From positions 62,951,501 to 63,015,500 of the forward strand of contig CM027377.1 in the NCBI GenBank assembly GCA_015680905.1: a stretch of DNA of 64,000 bases. Direction: 5' to 3'. Under the pieces are notes generated by a model, which was not told where the DNA came from, made no database searches, and worked only from the letters and a program-made list of their open reading frames with translations. Positions 34,419-48,200 of this stretch are shown piece by piece. Every line of letters begins with the position of its first letter. Position 1 is the first letter of the stretch. The DNA is from Coptis chinensis (taxonomy: Eukaryota > Streptophyta > Magnoliopsida > Ranunculales > Ranunculaceae). A program made the position numbers and the translations under genes.

Positions 34419-35690
34419 TTGAGTGCGCCCGCGCCCTCACCTCTACACAACCCCTATCCAAAATTGCATCGAGTGTTTAATTCACTCTCCCCCACCTTGC
34501 ATTCACCCCAATTTCGAAATCCAAAACCAAATGGCTCCTCAAACTCCAAAAATTCTTTCGGAACAAGTTTTTACTTTTCAATAATTTTCACTCTTTTTAT
34601 ATCACGAAATGCATCTTAGGAAGTGGGAAGGGTTGTGGTATTCTCTGGAGGAATTTTATCACACTGACTAGGTGTGTGATTTTTATAAGAAGAGAGAGAT
34701 TGATGGTCGTCGGGTTTTTGTGAAGGTGAATGGTAGTCGGAGGGAATTGACTACAGCAGTATTGTCTGAGATTACTGGCATTGGGCAAATACCCATCATA
34801 ATTACAATGCAGGAATCTCAGTTTGTTGGAATCGGTCCGTTGATGACGAAAACTATCTTGGAAGGAGTTTACAATGCGTACTCACATTGTGTTCGTCAAA
34901 CGTCTCTGAGACGAAACCAGTTGGCTCTGGCTCAGTGGGTTGGTAGAAATGTGATTGCCACCATGAAAGTAAGTGACATCAATTTGAATTGTCTACACAT
35001 TCTCTGGATCCTTTAGAACAAGAGGTATGAGTTTTGCATCCTCGACTTTTTATTAAGTGAGATTAAAGCAGTTGGTAAATTTACTGCAGGCTTCCCTACA
35101 TTGATTACAAAGGTTATGATGCATTAGGGTAAGATTAATTTGAAGTTGCATGAAAATGGAAGCATCTATTGGGAATGTATTCAGAAGGATTGGAATTTGC
35201 TGGAGGTCAGGGGTGTTGAGATGGTATCGGATGAGGACGATGAGGATACACGACGTGTTTTGATACACATGATTTGGAAAGGGCTACTACGGATGTAGCC
35301 CGCATCTCGTTACTTCATCCGAGCCTGCGAACTCTCCATACTCAGTATGAGACGATTCGTACAGGCCAACATTCTCTGAATGACCTATGTGAGACTATTT
35401 AGACTAGGCAGTGTACCATTCTCAGTAACCAAGCTAAGCTGCAGTAGAATATTCAGTTGCTCAGTGATAGTCACCAGGACATCCATGATAACATGGAGAC
35501 TCTCGTCTAGAGAAATACAGAGCATTGGGAAGCCATGGATGTCTTTATGGAGCAATAGCACATGTTTCAAGTAGAAGTTCTGCGACGCCTGCCACCTCAT
35601 GAGGGTTCTTCTTTTGCTGACTCTGGCAGGCATGAGCGTCGTCGATGTAGGACGGATGGCTCTGACCCATCCTCATCTTGTGGCTAGTTG
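34419..35690 (+). pseudogene. Env-position region A of the Athila-like element (fossil)
   Basis: Downstream of integrase, Athila-lineage elements carry extra coding DNA. Here frames include VLSEITGIGQIPIIITMQES, KTILEGVYNAYSHCVRQTSL and LALAQWVGRNVIATMK, then an acidic stretch (SDEDDEDTRR). The corresponding region of the minus-strand element is 57130-55970. I see no clear signal peptide or fusion region, so an envelope function is not supported; the family is known only as a plant transposon-associated protein. Broken. Confidence 0.65.
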
Positions 35691-36480
35691 ATGATTGGAT
35701 TATATTGTTGTTTAGGAAATTTCCCTGTTTTTAGTAGAATTTGATTCTCAGTTGTTTAGTTTAGTAGTTAATATTGGATTATGTATTTGGTTGTTATTTA
35801 AATTTCAAGTTAATTTAAATTTTGTCCGAGCATGCTATCTATTTTTCATGAATCCCACCTTCCCAACTTGTTTGAGGTTGGTATTATTTGTTTAGCATTG
35901 TATTTACCCTATCCATCTGTATTTAGAATTTAATGTTGCAAGGGTTGAGAATATGGTTTGTGTGCGTATGTTGCTAATATGGTGTAGCTAGAATTGGCTA
36001 ATCTTGGTTTGTGCAACCTCAAGGATTAGAATTTGGATGATTGCTATTTTTAATTCCAGTCTAAAGGTTATAGGTTTGATTTTAGAGCCTGTTTCTATTT
36101 TGGTTTTAGAAGCCTTTTTCTTATTCCATTGCTTTCTGTATCCATTACGGAACCTTGAGGACCTTTGTTTAAGAAACTAAAGTTCTATAAATACATGGGA
36201 TGCTTTAAACCTCTCACTCACACTTTTCCCTCGCACCTTTTACTTTCACTTCACACCAGCAACAGCACTCGGAGCGCGCCCGTGCTTCCATTTGCCTATA
36301 CACAGAGCGCACCTGCGCCCAAGTTACTGGAAGCAGAGTCAGAGTTGAGCGCACCTACGCCTTTCCATAGGCTATTTTGAGCGCGCCCATGCCCTTACCT
36401 TAACAAGACCTCTAATTTTTAATTTTTTCTAGGGTTTTCCAAGGTTACTTCCAGGAGTTCAAGAGTGTGTTTGTTTACTA
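35691..36480 (+). mobile_element. Spacer between env-position regions
   Basis: Non-coding T-rich DNA, then a GC-rich island (36260-36390) with repeated GCGCGCCCGTGCC/GCGCACCTGCGCC motifs, which is shared with the other Athila-like copy (55250-55360 and 61755-61915). Confidence 0.6.
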
Positions 36481-37400
36481 TGAAATCTCCTCAGATCATA
36501 CCAGAGTAATCCTTTGACAAATTGCTCGATAGTAACACATATGGATACTGGTTCTACAACAGGATTGTGCAGTCAGGATGGCAGAATCTACTGGTAAGTG
36601 CCAATGACTCTTATTCTCCTAAACTTACTACTTATTTCTATGATCATTGTAAGTTCTTTAATCGACTAGATGGGGAACAAGTGTTCTCTGTCACCATTGA
36701 TGATATAACAATAGATTTCATCAAGTTTTTGGTAACCTTTGTTGTTAGGATGCATATGCTTGCTCCCCAAAACTGATGGGGCTATATGTCTGATAATATA
36801 TACCTCTATAACTATGAGTATTTCCAAGAGACTTTTGGGGAAGGGATTTTTCGTGTAAAGGACCAAGGGCATCTTAATATAGCCCTTGGTAGCCTGTCCC
36901 TTAATGTAAGCACTATCATGTTTTTTTATCATGCTGAATATCTTAGGGGAATAGCGGTTTTCTTCTGCAAGTAACGCCGCTGGTGTCGTCTTCCTTGCTT
37001 TAGCTGAGGGACGTATGCTATACAACATTCCTCATACCTTAGTGTCCAGTTTAGCACGAGCCCATAGTATGAAGCATAAGTACCTTCTTATGCCTATCTT
37101 GGTTTGCCGCATCATGGTATATTTCTTTCCTGATTTCGCATTCCGCTACACGAATTGGGTTGGGGTTGATATTATGTGACCCACCAATTGCATTGTACGT
37201 TCTTTTCGTGCGATGATTTAGCCGGGGTGGAGGCTACAACCTAATTGGGTTGCCCCTTACACCCCATCAGACCGAGTAATGCTTAACATGTTAACACGGG
37301 TAGATGACAAATAGCGTGAGACCTGGCAAATTGTCATGGCATGGCAGGATGCAAAGGAACCTCACTTCTTTATATAAGAGGAGGATAACACTTAAATGAT
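36481..37400 (+). pseudogene. Env-position region B of the Athila-like element (fossil)
   Basis: The translated pieces (YGYWFYNRIVQSGWQNLL, YFYDHCKFFNRLDGEQVFSV, YNYEYFQETFGEGIFRVKDQ) correspond to the better-kept 224-residue frame of the minus-strand element at 54465-55139. This is the family annotated as putative plant transposon protein. Function unknown. Broken. Confidence 0.7.
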
Positions 37401-37721
37401 GGATATGAGGTAAGTTTTACTTTTTGTTAGTTTCCGCTTATGTCCCAAGCACTATTTATTATTTCGTGTTATCCCCATAATGGGTGGAACTCATATAGAG
37501 TTGCGTCTATTTTTATTTATCTATATTAGTATGTTCTAAATTTGTTTTGCAGGTGTTCTTAAATTTTCACGCGTTTTCATGGTATTTCCTATCCTTCTTA
37601 TTTCTATACTTTGAGGACAAAGCATGTTTTTGTTTGGTGGTGGCATAGAAACACGCGTAATTTAAGGCACCTATTAGGATATATATAGTATTTGTTTTAT
37701 ATATATGCACTTGTTTTCTAG

Positions 37722-37782
<61 letters not shown>

Positions 37783-39242
37783 TTTATACTATGCACTTAG
37801 GAATATTGGTATTGTTTCTTTCTCCATAATGATATTAGTCTAGAAGTTTCACGTTAGCTTTTCAATTAGAATAGTTTTTAGAAACTTAGGTTAATAAGTA
37901 GGTAATAATCATTGCATCTTTCCATAAATATATTGCATGAGCATCTATGTTTGTATTGGCAGTAAATTTTTGAAATCTATGCTAGAGTACTTATTCTACA
38001 AAGCCTGTGAGAATATAGTCTTAAAGCCTTATATGAGTGAAATATTTGAGTAATGACACAAGGGATAAGTAAATTCCGAATAGAGAAATCACACGTCCAC
38101 TTGCTTGATCACTATACCATATCCTAAGCGAGAATTTAGGCCATTTTTGGATCAATATAGCCAGAAATTCAAACCTATATGAAATTATTTTCCGCTAGTC
38201 ACCCCTCTGAGCTTTTCTTTAGCTTTTACATAAACCGCAAATCCTTTACCTTTTTACAAAAACAAAATAAAAATAAATCAGCCTACCCATTTTTGAATGA
38301 GTCTGATAATAGAGATGAAATAAAAAAAAGAAAAGAGAAATACCTGTGGAAAACCAAGAATTTGTTAGTTGCTTCAAATAAGAAAAGAAAATAAAGTTTC
38401 CATCCAAAGAAAAATAATAATAATAATAAAATAAAAAGTTATAACTCCAAAAACAGAATCAATTGAGTCAAAAGCCAAAAGAAAAAGAAAAAAAAATAGC
38501 TAAGGATGGAAACAAAGTGTAGAAGCAAAGTAAAACGAGGTTTTCACTAGTTACATATTTTGAAGACTCTATTATCTCAGACTTGTCCTTTTGAATATCC
38601 ATTTTCTTCCTTCTTAAACAATCACCTAATCCCCGCAACACCTAATAAAGACCTCTAGCTCAATTAGGAATAGGTTAGTGTGATAGTAAGTGGCAGATGT
38701 GTTTGATCGACTTCGACTTTCTTGTACGTCATTGAGATTGTAAGGTAAAGTGTGCCCACTGTACACTGGAGTGAGCGAAACTTGAGTGGAAAAATTAGAG
38801 TGTTTGTGTCTTGACATATATGTGAGGACCTACTTAAGGACGCTATTCCAAAGTTTCAGAAACAAACCTGTCATTGTATTTCATAACATAGTTCATTATA
38901 TATATGTTTATTTGTAAATGATTGATTATTATGTATGTATTAGCTTAGGTTTCTAATTAATTATTTTGTATTCATTGCTAGTGAGATGTATAGATATCTG
39001 AGAATAAATAAGGAAATAGTAATTTTTATTTCTTAGTCGTTGTAGTATAGATGAAGTTTGTGAGTACCTTCTCTGAAATACTCTCACGAGGCTATAACTG
39101 GTCCACTAGGGAATTCCTAGTGGTTTAAGGGCTTATTGCATATGGTCAATGCAATCGCACTCAGCGAAACGAGATTAGTTAGAACTCCATTTTTGGTCAC
39201 TTATTTTAATTTCTCATATTTGCTTGAGGAGAAGCAAAATGT
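37401..39242 (+). mobile_element. Athila-like 3' spacer with a TA microsatellite
   Basis: Non-coding DNA leading to the polypurine tract. It matches in reverse complement 54240-52471 of the minus-strand copy (for example the GATCAATATAGCCAGAAATTC landmark near 38150 against 53540-53560). A pure TA microsatellite occupies about 37724-37779, where the relative has a T-rich tract. Confidence 0.75.
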
Positions 39243-39256
39243 TGTTTGGGAGTGGT
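39243..39256 (+). promoter_or_regulatory. Polypurine tract of the plus-strand Athila-like element
   Basis: TGTTTGGGAGTGGT directly precedes the LTR start TGATAAGAGCCC. It is the expected plus-strand DNA primer position and equals the GTTTGGGGGTGGTT tract of the minus-strand copy. Confidence 0.8.
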
Positions 39257-40602
39257 TGATAAGAGCCCAAAACTATAGTTTTAACCCCTTAATAATATTA
39301 CATTTAAACCAATTATGTGTATAATAAATAAGAGTTAGTATTGTTTACGTGTTTTTATGTATTTCAGGTATTGGAGTCAAATATGTAAAGAAATATGTCA
39401 CTTTTGCAAGAGAAATGAGCAAAGGTTGGTTGCTAAGAAGTTCTTGTTTAAAGCCCAAGTTTTAAGGAGAAAAAGCATTTTTAAAGCACAGTCAAAACTG
39501 AAAAGTCAAAGTCAACGCGGGAAAAAATAGAGCATAAAAGTCAACAGAACTTCCGCAAATCATTTCTTTGGACTCAGACCTCGGAATTTGGCATACTATA
39601 TGTCAAAACGACCGGATCGAAAAGAGCTTTCTAATGGTCCAATCCTTGACCCAATAAGAGAAGTAAAAGTGGATGAAAAAGCTATTACAGTAATTTCTAG
39701 CAGAGAAACCATTTTTGAACTTAAGTAATTAGGTTTTGAGCTTGATTTAATGGCCCAAAACATAGCTCCAAAACCCATACATGAAATTGTAAACCTAGCC
39801 ATCTCCTATATAAAGAGGACTAAGGTAAAACTCTAACTGTCTCCTAATTACTTAGATATAGAACCTTTTAGTTAATAAATTAGAGAATAAAGTAGTTTTC
39901 TTATTTAGTTAAACCTAGTTATTGTTTTATTAGCCTAAACACCATTAATAAAGTCAAGTTATTTTATTATTTCAATTATGTCTTATTCTTATTCTTCTAT
40001 TGATGATAGTCTAATGAATTTTAGCTAAACCTCCATTAGAAGGGTTTGATGGAGCTTTGATAAAGACTTGATGTCCTAATGTAGAATAAGTTATAGTAAA
40101 ATATTCCACTTTAGAAAGTAGTTAATTCACCATGAGACTGGGTTTAAATTGCCTCACATGCTAATTATTAGTTGTTAGAGATTGCTATGAATAATTAAAG
40201 ATTAAAAAGACCTAACATTTATGTGAAAACATCTAGATTAGGATTACAACAAATCTATGCTAGCATATTAAGAATTAATCAAGGTGGAATCAAATCCCCC
40301 TACTCTCTTTTTATCATATTCAATTTTAGTATTCAATTGTTTAAGTTTAAAAACTACAATATATTAAACCATAGTTTTTGCCATATTAGTTCTATTAGAA
40401 TCATTGCTCTCAAAAATATTATAGAATTGTTAATTTAGAGAAATTATTACGTCTACGAAACTATAAGTGGAACGAATTCTGACTCCCTTTATAAGATAAA
40501 CGAGAGTAGAACTTTGATAACAAACTAGTATAAATCCACGTTTTACTTATTCTTAGCATAATTAGTTAAGAGTAGGTAAAACACCTGGTTTTACTTTTAT
40601 CA
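39257..40602 (+). repeat. 3' LTR of the plus-strand Athila-like element
   Basis: It starts TGATAAGAGCCCAAAACT and ends GGTTTTACTTTTATCA, the same inverted TGATAA...TTATCA ends as the LTRs at 50603-52456 and 62065-63756. At 1346 bases it is shorter than those, partly because it has one copy of a ~345-base unit that is tandemly doubled there. It is much more diverged from them than they are from each other. The partner 5' LTR is not in the window. Confidence 0.85.
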
Positions 40603-43050
<2,448 letters not shown>

Positions 43051-43230
43051 ATATTGTTTTAACTAGCATATTCGGTGAACTCTGTCAGAGTTTTAAACTA
43101 GCATATTCGGTGAACTCTGTCAGAGTTTTAACTACTAATTTCGGTGAACTCTGTCAGAGTTTTGAACTAGCATATTCGGCGAACTCTGTCAGAGTTTTGA
43201 ATAGCATTTTCGGTGAACTCTGTCAGAATT
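43051..43230 (+). repeat. Minisatellite with a perfect internal palindrome
   Basis: Five units of about 36 bases contain TTCGGTGAACTCTGTCAGAG, starting near 43070, 43106, 43141, 43176 and 43210. Within the first four units AACTCTG-T-CAGAGTT is a perfect 7-base inverted repeat around one base; the last ends AGAATT. Spacing varies by one or two bases and the linker (TTTTAAACTAGCATA) is less conserved. Confidence 0.9.
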
Positions 43231-43386
43231 AATTGGGATTTTCTTCTGTTTAACTTTTGTTTGTTCTTTTGTTTTTTAATGTTATTGTTTTAGGGTTCCA
43301 TAGTTATTACATATTCAGGTGATTTTACATTTGCATATTTTTAAATTTTTAAATTTTTTCCTTATATAGCGAAATTCGATCAATAA

Positions 43387-43752
43387 ATGAGGTGCCCTAT
43401 ATGTGGAAGTTCAGTATTTAATAGAGTCTCAAGAACCAAAATGAATCCTGGACGACCTTTCTGTGTTTGCGAAAAAAATGACAAACATTTGCCTAACGAT
43501 AAGAAATGTAGATATTATAAGTGAGCGGATGAAGAAAATAATTGTGGAAGCTCGTCGTCGTTGAATATAACTGATGAATTAAAATATAAAAATTCTTCCA
43601 TTCTACCTCCAACATTTTCCCCAACTGAGAGTCGAGCTTCTATTTGCACAAAGAGGATAACGACTGATTCGGAAATTCACTCAATCGGAATGTTAATATT
43701 TAAGTTGTTGTTGGTCTGTCTTCTCTTAGCGATTTTGTGTATTATCAAGTGA
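43387..43752 (+). pseudogene. GRF-type zinc finger protein with C-terminal hydrophobic segment
   Basis: From ATG at 43387 the frame reads MRCPICGSSVFNRVSRTKMN, then PGRPFCVCEKND, KKCRYYK, stop TGA (normally W), ADEE. This is the plant GRF zinc finger: CxxC, then the T-K-x-N-P-G-R-x-F core, C, and the final C-x(3-4)-K-W-D/A-E, thought to bind single-stranded nucleic acid. A Ser/Pro-rich linker follows, and the frame ends with a hydrophobic segment (LIFKLLLVCLLLAILCIIK), the layout of the many small plant GRF proteins. Total about 121 codons including the stop. Only the one TGA-for-TGG change breaks it, so it is either a recent pseudogene or an unusual allele. It could also be a passenger of a Mutator-like element, since such genes are often amplified. 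No neighbouring promoter is recognised. Confidence 0.75.
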
Positions 43753-43768
43753 CTGGTGAAGGTGTCAG

Positions 43769-44047
43769 ATGTGTTATTACTTGATGGTAGATGGAATGAA
43801 ACTATATAATGATTATGGTGTACTGGGTGTGAAAGGGAGGAGATTTTCACTATGTCGTGTGGTGTTGTCGATGATGAGTTATCCTAAGTTAAGGTTTTTG
43901 GTGGAAATTGTGGAGGAGTGCTCGACTTCAGTTGCTTTGGATGTAGCTTCTGCTTTGAATGATGTTGCTATGGGTAACCATCAGTTAGACTCGGGGCTTT
44001 GGAACTGTATCTTCAGGAAATTCAGGTGTATTTGGTTAGTAGTTTGA
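43769..44047 (+). pseudogene. Possible remnant of a Mutator-like transposase N-terminus
   Basis: Mixed frames just after the GRF gene give LLLDGRWNET, YNDYGVLGVKG and VALDVASALNDV. G-x-W followed by a Y-D-Y-x-V stretch resembles the N-terminal region of plant MULE-encoded proteins, but the similarity is short and I saw no catalytic domain in the next kilobases. It may equally be a chance frame. Close linkage (about 20 bases) to the GRF frame is suggestive only. Confidence 0.2.
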
Positions 44048-44194
44048 ATTTAGTATGTGTAAATCTTGGAAGAAGTATTATTTTGACTAAAAGTTAGTAT
44101 AATCTTTGTTTTATTTGGTATTTCATTTGTGTTATGTTCTATGATTATTTATGTTTATTTTTACTTGTATGTGTTTGTTGCGTTTCATCGCACT

Positions 44195-44355
44195 TTTGAA
44201 TGGACGTAGCTTTTCAGAGCTTCGTCAGAGCTTCTTTCACAGGTTTCTGCACTCAGTTATTTTGTCTCTATTGTGACAATGAACTTTGAATGGACGTAAC
44301 TCAGTTATTTCAGAGCTTCGTCAGAGCTTCTTTCACAGGTTTCTGCACTCAGTTA
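44195..44355 (+). repeat. Direct repeat pair, about 65-70 bases
   Basis: TTTGAATGGACGTA...CAGAGCTTCGTCAGAGCTTC...TTTCTGCACTCAGTTA occurs at 44195-44259 and 44285-44355, separated by 25 bases, nearly identical apart from a short insertion in the second. GAGCTTCGTCAGAGCTTC is itself an imperfect internal repeat. Confidence 0.85.
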
Positions 44356-44639
44356 AATCCAGTTTAGTAATTGGTTTGATTCAATGGCTGCCGCAAAGAA
44401 TTTTTGCTTCAATAGAGAGCATGGCATCACTGGTTCAGTAGCTTATTGCCCATTAAATCCTGTCCATTACTTCTACAGAGTTCCAAGAATTCAAATGTAG
44501 CAGACATATTGAAGTCACTAAAAACAAGAGTAGAGTAGACAAAAGAATGGTTGTAGATCTTGAGAAGATGGGCAACTTATGAGTTTCTTAATCATCTCGG
44601 ATACCTGTCCTCTGACACAGAACCAGAAGATGTGGATAA
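44356..44639. other. Boundary DNA left of the pararetrovirus fossil
   Basis: No gene is recognised. The exact left edge of the viral DNA is uncertain; viral-type coding is not evident before about 44640. Confidence 0.4.
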
Positions 44640-44968
44640 TGATATCCTTATCCAAGTTGCTGAGAATCTACGTATTCAACTTGGCACTCCTGAACATAAT
44701 GACCGTCATTATGGCCCATGATAAGGACCAGAAACAGAATCAACATTATTTTGCTTGGATCCTTATCCTTACAGCTGGATTTGCAATGTTTTTGTCTAGA
44801 TATAGCTGGTAACTTAAAGGAATTCAAAAAATGACTTTTAAGCTTCTCCATGCATAAGTTATTGATTTGACTTTCTGAGAAACCAGGATTCTAAAATTTG
44901 ATAAGATTCTTCATCATATCAAAAGGGTTCCCTGTATCCACCTCTTCGACAGGATTAATTCTGGGAGT

Positions 44969-45763
44969 CTATTCAATGAATGACTTCAAATCATTCTCAA
45001 AGCTGATAATGGCTTCTTCTGTTGGAAAAGTAATCCACCATCTTGAATAAAACTTTCTTTTGAGGACTGGAATTTTAAGGTGATTATATTCACATTTAAA
45101 ATCCCACTTGAAAATCCATGGTATACCATATATGGTAAAAAAGGTTAAAGATGATAACCCTCTTGGCATTTTATCATCACCTTTCAGTTGAGGATGATAG
45201 TCCGTCCATTTTAGAAAAATGTCTAAAAGGTTCTCAGGAAGAATTTCCAATTCTGGACCAAAATATTCCCACCATTGGAAAATCCAATATGGATAATCAG
45301 TCTTGATAGACTGGGGACATAGTTTGATGAACCATGAATGTTTCCTGTAGGAATTCTGATAGAAAAACACATTAGTAAAAGCTGAGATATAGTCCCAGTA
45401 ATTATAAAGGATATTTGTCGAACTCAATTTTCAACACTTGTTGGGATCCAAACCCCACTCATTGTAAGAGATAATTCTCTTAAATATTGCCTTGTTGTAA
45501 GAGATCGGACTATATTCCGAATCAGGCTTCTATAATGTATGGTTAATATCCATACTGGAAGTAGCCGAAGCTAAAATTTCTTCATAGATATATCCATGTT
45601 TGCCGTCAACAACAGGATACTGTTGTGTGTCAAAATATCTTCTTTGAATTTCCCAAGGATCAGGCATCCACTGCTCATCACCTGGTTGAAGATAAATGAC
45701 TGTTTGATCAGCCCTTTTATTAGGGACATAAGGAGTTAGAGGAGTAAGAACTACCTCTTTCAT
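44969..45763 (-). pseudogene. Downstream unknown region of the pararetrovirus (fossil)
   Basis: Two frames downstream of RNase H are rich in W and Y (YPYWIFQWWEYFGPELEILP, KRKFYSRWWITFPTEEAII). They show no domain I can name. Position after RT/RNase H matches the second, uncharacterised reading frame found in some endogenous caulimovirid groups. Broken. Confidence 0.55.
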
Positions 45764-45888
45764 TGACTTTCCTTTCTGCTGTGATAATGGAGGAAATTGC
45801 TTCGTATTGTCAAGGAAATTATATTTTCCTTTGCCTTTTCCTCAGCCTTTAGTGGTATAACCACGGCCTCTGCCTCTTTGGGAGGTGC

Positions 45889-46374
45889 TCATAATCCCTG
45901 CAAAAATTCTCTAGTTAGAAAATTAGGCAAAGAATTGGAATCACCCTTGATATACCCAATATCAAAATCAAAGGCAGAAAGATCCGCTTGCCATCCTGTA
46001 AAAATCTGTTTAGAAGCAATATTCTTGATATCTTTCTGTAATACCTGTTTAGCAGCACTACAATCAATTCTTACCAAGAACTTCTGATTTAATAAATCAT
46101 CCTGGAATTTATGAATACATTTTACCAGGGAAAGAATCTCTTGTTTTATAGTAGAATAATTAATCTGTGCTTTCTTCCAAGTTCCAGAAGTAAAACAAAT
46201 TAATTCTTCTTTACTAGAAATAGGATTCTTCTGTTTTAAGATACCACCATAACGAATATTGGAAGCATCTGTTTCCACGATTTTAAACCATTCAAAATTA
46301 GGCAAAGATAAGCAAGGTAATTGCTTTGCTTTAAGCTTAATTTTTTGTACTGCAAGAGTATGGGTCGACTCCAA
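45889..46374 (-). pseudogene. RNase H region of the pararetrovirus (fossil)
   Basis: Wording includes FKIVETDASNIRYGGILKQ, INYSTIKQEILSLVKCIHKF and FLVRIDCSAAKQVL, the caulimovirid RNase H pattern with its acidic residues (TDAS, E in KQE, D in RIDC). It ends LPNFLTREFL. It follows the RT region directly. Confidence 0.88.
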
Positions 46375-46434
46375 GTCATTGGGACCTTAGCTAGTCCGAG
46401 TATAGAATTGAGGTATCCCCGTGAAAGATTCTTA

Positions 46435-47097
46435 TTAATAGTCCGCCAAATAATTAAGACTACCAAGAAATCTCTGTAATTGAGTTTTATCTAAAATTTC
46501 ATCTGGAAATTTAGATGCAAACTCAATACTTCTGTCAATGGGAATTATTTTCCCTTCAGTAATGTTATGACCAAGAAACTGAATAGTTGTTTGAAACAAC
46601 TTCATCTTAGGTGCAGACACTACTAAACCATTCCGTTTAATAAGCTCTTTAAAAATCTTTAAATGCTTAATATGCTGTTCTAGAGATTTAGAATAAATTA
46701 GAATATCATCAATATAAACAATAGAAAAATCCGAATAAGGATTACAAATATCGTTCATAATATTCTGAAACTCAGAAAGAGCATTTTTCAATCCAAAGGG
46801 CATTACAGTCCATTCATAATGTCCAAAGGGTACAGTAAAAGCAGTTTTATACCTGTCTTCAGGGGCAATTTGGACTTGCCAATATCCTGACTTTAGGTCA
46901 AACTTCAAGAAGATGATTGCCGTGGATAAACGATCTAATAAATCATTTTTATTAGGAATAGGATATCTAATCCATTGTAAGGCATCATTAAGAGGTTTGA
47001 AATTAATAACCAGTCTGGGAACACCTCTTTCTTTCTCAGCTGCTTTGTTAACATAAAAAGCTGTACAACTCCAAGGAGATTTACTTGGAGTAATCAA
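46435..47097 (-). pseudogene. Reverse transcriptase region of the pararetrovirus (fossil)
   Basis: A 220-residue frame carries all main RT blocks: RLVINFKPLND, FLKFDLKSGYWQVQIAPEDR, TVMPFGLKNALSEFQ and the catalytic YIDDILIYSKSLEQHIKHL. Caulimovirid rather than Ty3-like character is shown by the YKTAFTVPFGHYEW block together with the viral context. Confidence 0.92.
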
Positions 47098-48200
47098 CTT
47101 CTATCCAGAAGACTCTGGATCTCTTTTTGACACAAAGCCAAATAATCTGATTTCATTTGACTAGGTCTAGCTTTACTAGGAATAAACTTTTCATTAAAGC
47201 TTGATTCATAGGGTAAAGAAACAATATGTTTCTTTCTTTCCCAAAAAGCATTGGGAATATCACTGCAGACTTCAGAGATAAACTGGTTTTTTATCTTATC
47301 AATTATATCCTGAAATTCCTTACTGTTAAGCCTTTGCTGTAACTTCAAAGAAGTTATTTCTTCCTTGAGAAAGTTTAATTGACTTTCTTTTGCTACCAAA
47401 TTATTATTAATCATAGCAATTTGCTTCTGCACAGGAGGAGTTATGAATTCAAAAATAACTCTTCTATTATTAATTGTTGCATGAATACCTATCTCAGTAA
47501 TACTGGTAATAGGCATGATAGAATTAAGGAAAGGATTCCCTAGAATAGTATGCTGAGACATATTTTTAACTAGAAGGAAAGTTGAAGATAAACAATGTCC
47601 CTCTTTGCAGATGAATACATCTGTTAATTTATATGCTACCTACATAGGTGCACCACTGGCAGTAGAAAGGTTTTGAGTAGATTTCTCAAAATATTTAGCA
47701 GGAACTAATCCTTCCTGAATGCAATTAAGATCTGCTCCACTATCAATGAGAGCAATATGATTAGTAAGAGTATATTCTCCTTTAATCACCAAAGTGACAT
47801 AAATATTCCATCTTTGGAATATAGTATTATCCAGCTTATTATAGTTCTGAGAGACAGAACTATCCAAAAGATTCTTATTAATCTTTAAGGTTTTTATTTC
47901 TGTTTTAAGGTTATTAACCTCATATTGTAAATCAAGAATATTAGTAATACGAGAATTACCCTTAAAATAAAGATTACTAGGAAGTCTCATATTCTTATAA
48001 GAACCAAGATTCTGTAAAGTCATAAAGTTCTGAAGATAATTAAGATTATATATCTTATCTTGTGGATTAATCTTAAATTTCCTTATCTTTAAAAGATTAC
48101 TATAGTCTTGTGGTCTAGTAGAACACTGACTAGACTTATGACCATAATGATCACATTTATGACAAAATCGGAGAGCTTTAGCTTTAGGCCTGAGTCTCAT
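47094..48200 (-). pseudogene. Coat-protein end (CCHC knuckle) and protease region (fossil)
   Basis: Near 48160 the frame has FCHKCDHYGHKSSQC, a C-x2-C-x4-H-x4-C knuckle as at the end of caulimovirid coat proteins. Further on, HIALIDSGADLNCIQEG (about 47730) holds the D-S-G protease site. After it come SQHTILGNPFLNSIMP and a predicted coiled coil (LNFLKEEITSLKLQQ) leading into RT. Broken. Confidence 0.85.

Larger units (their letters stand above)
3130..40602 (+). mobile_element. Athila-like Ty3/gypsy retrotransposon, 5'-truncated, split by a CACTA element
   Basis: The internal region runs 3130-7421 and resumes at 33747, ending with an LTR at 40602; 7422-33746 is a DNA transposon inserted into it. 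Order of parts on the + strand: end of gag, retropepsin-type protease, reverse transcriptase, RNase H, integrase, long spacer, two env-position coding regions, polypurine tract, 3' LTR. The protease, RT and RNase H wording (for example VFMDDFSIYEDS, YYASKTLNNAQRNYTTTEKE) is that of the plant Athila lineage. The 5' LTR is missing. The coding parts are in short pieces with well over ten breaks, so this is an old fossil. It clearly predates the CACTA insertion. Confidence 0.88.

Noticed and set aside
34597-34788. Minus-strand frame antisense to env-position region A
   Set aside because: It is a shadow of the + strand coding region, with no domain.
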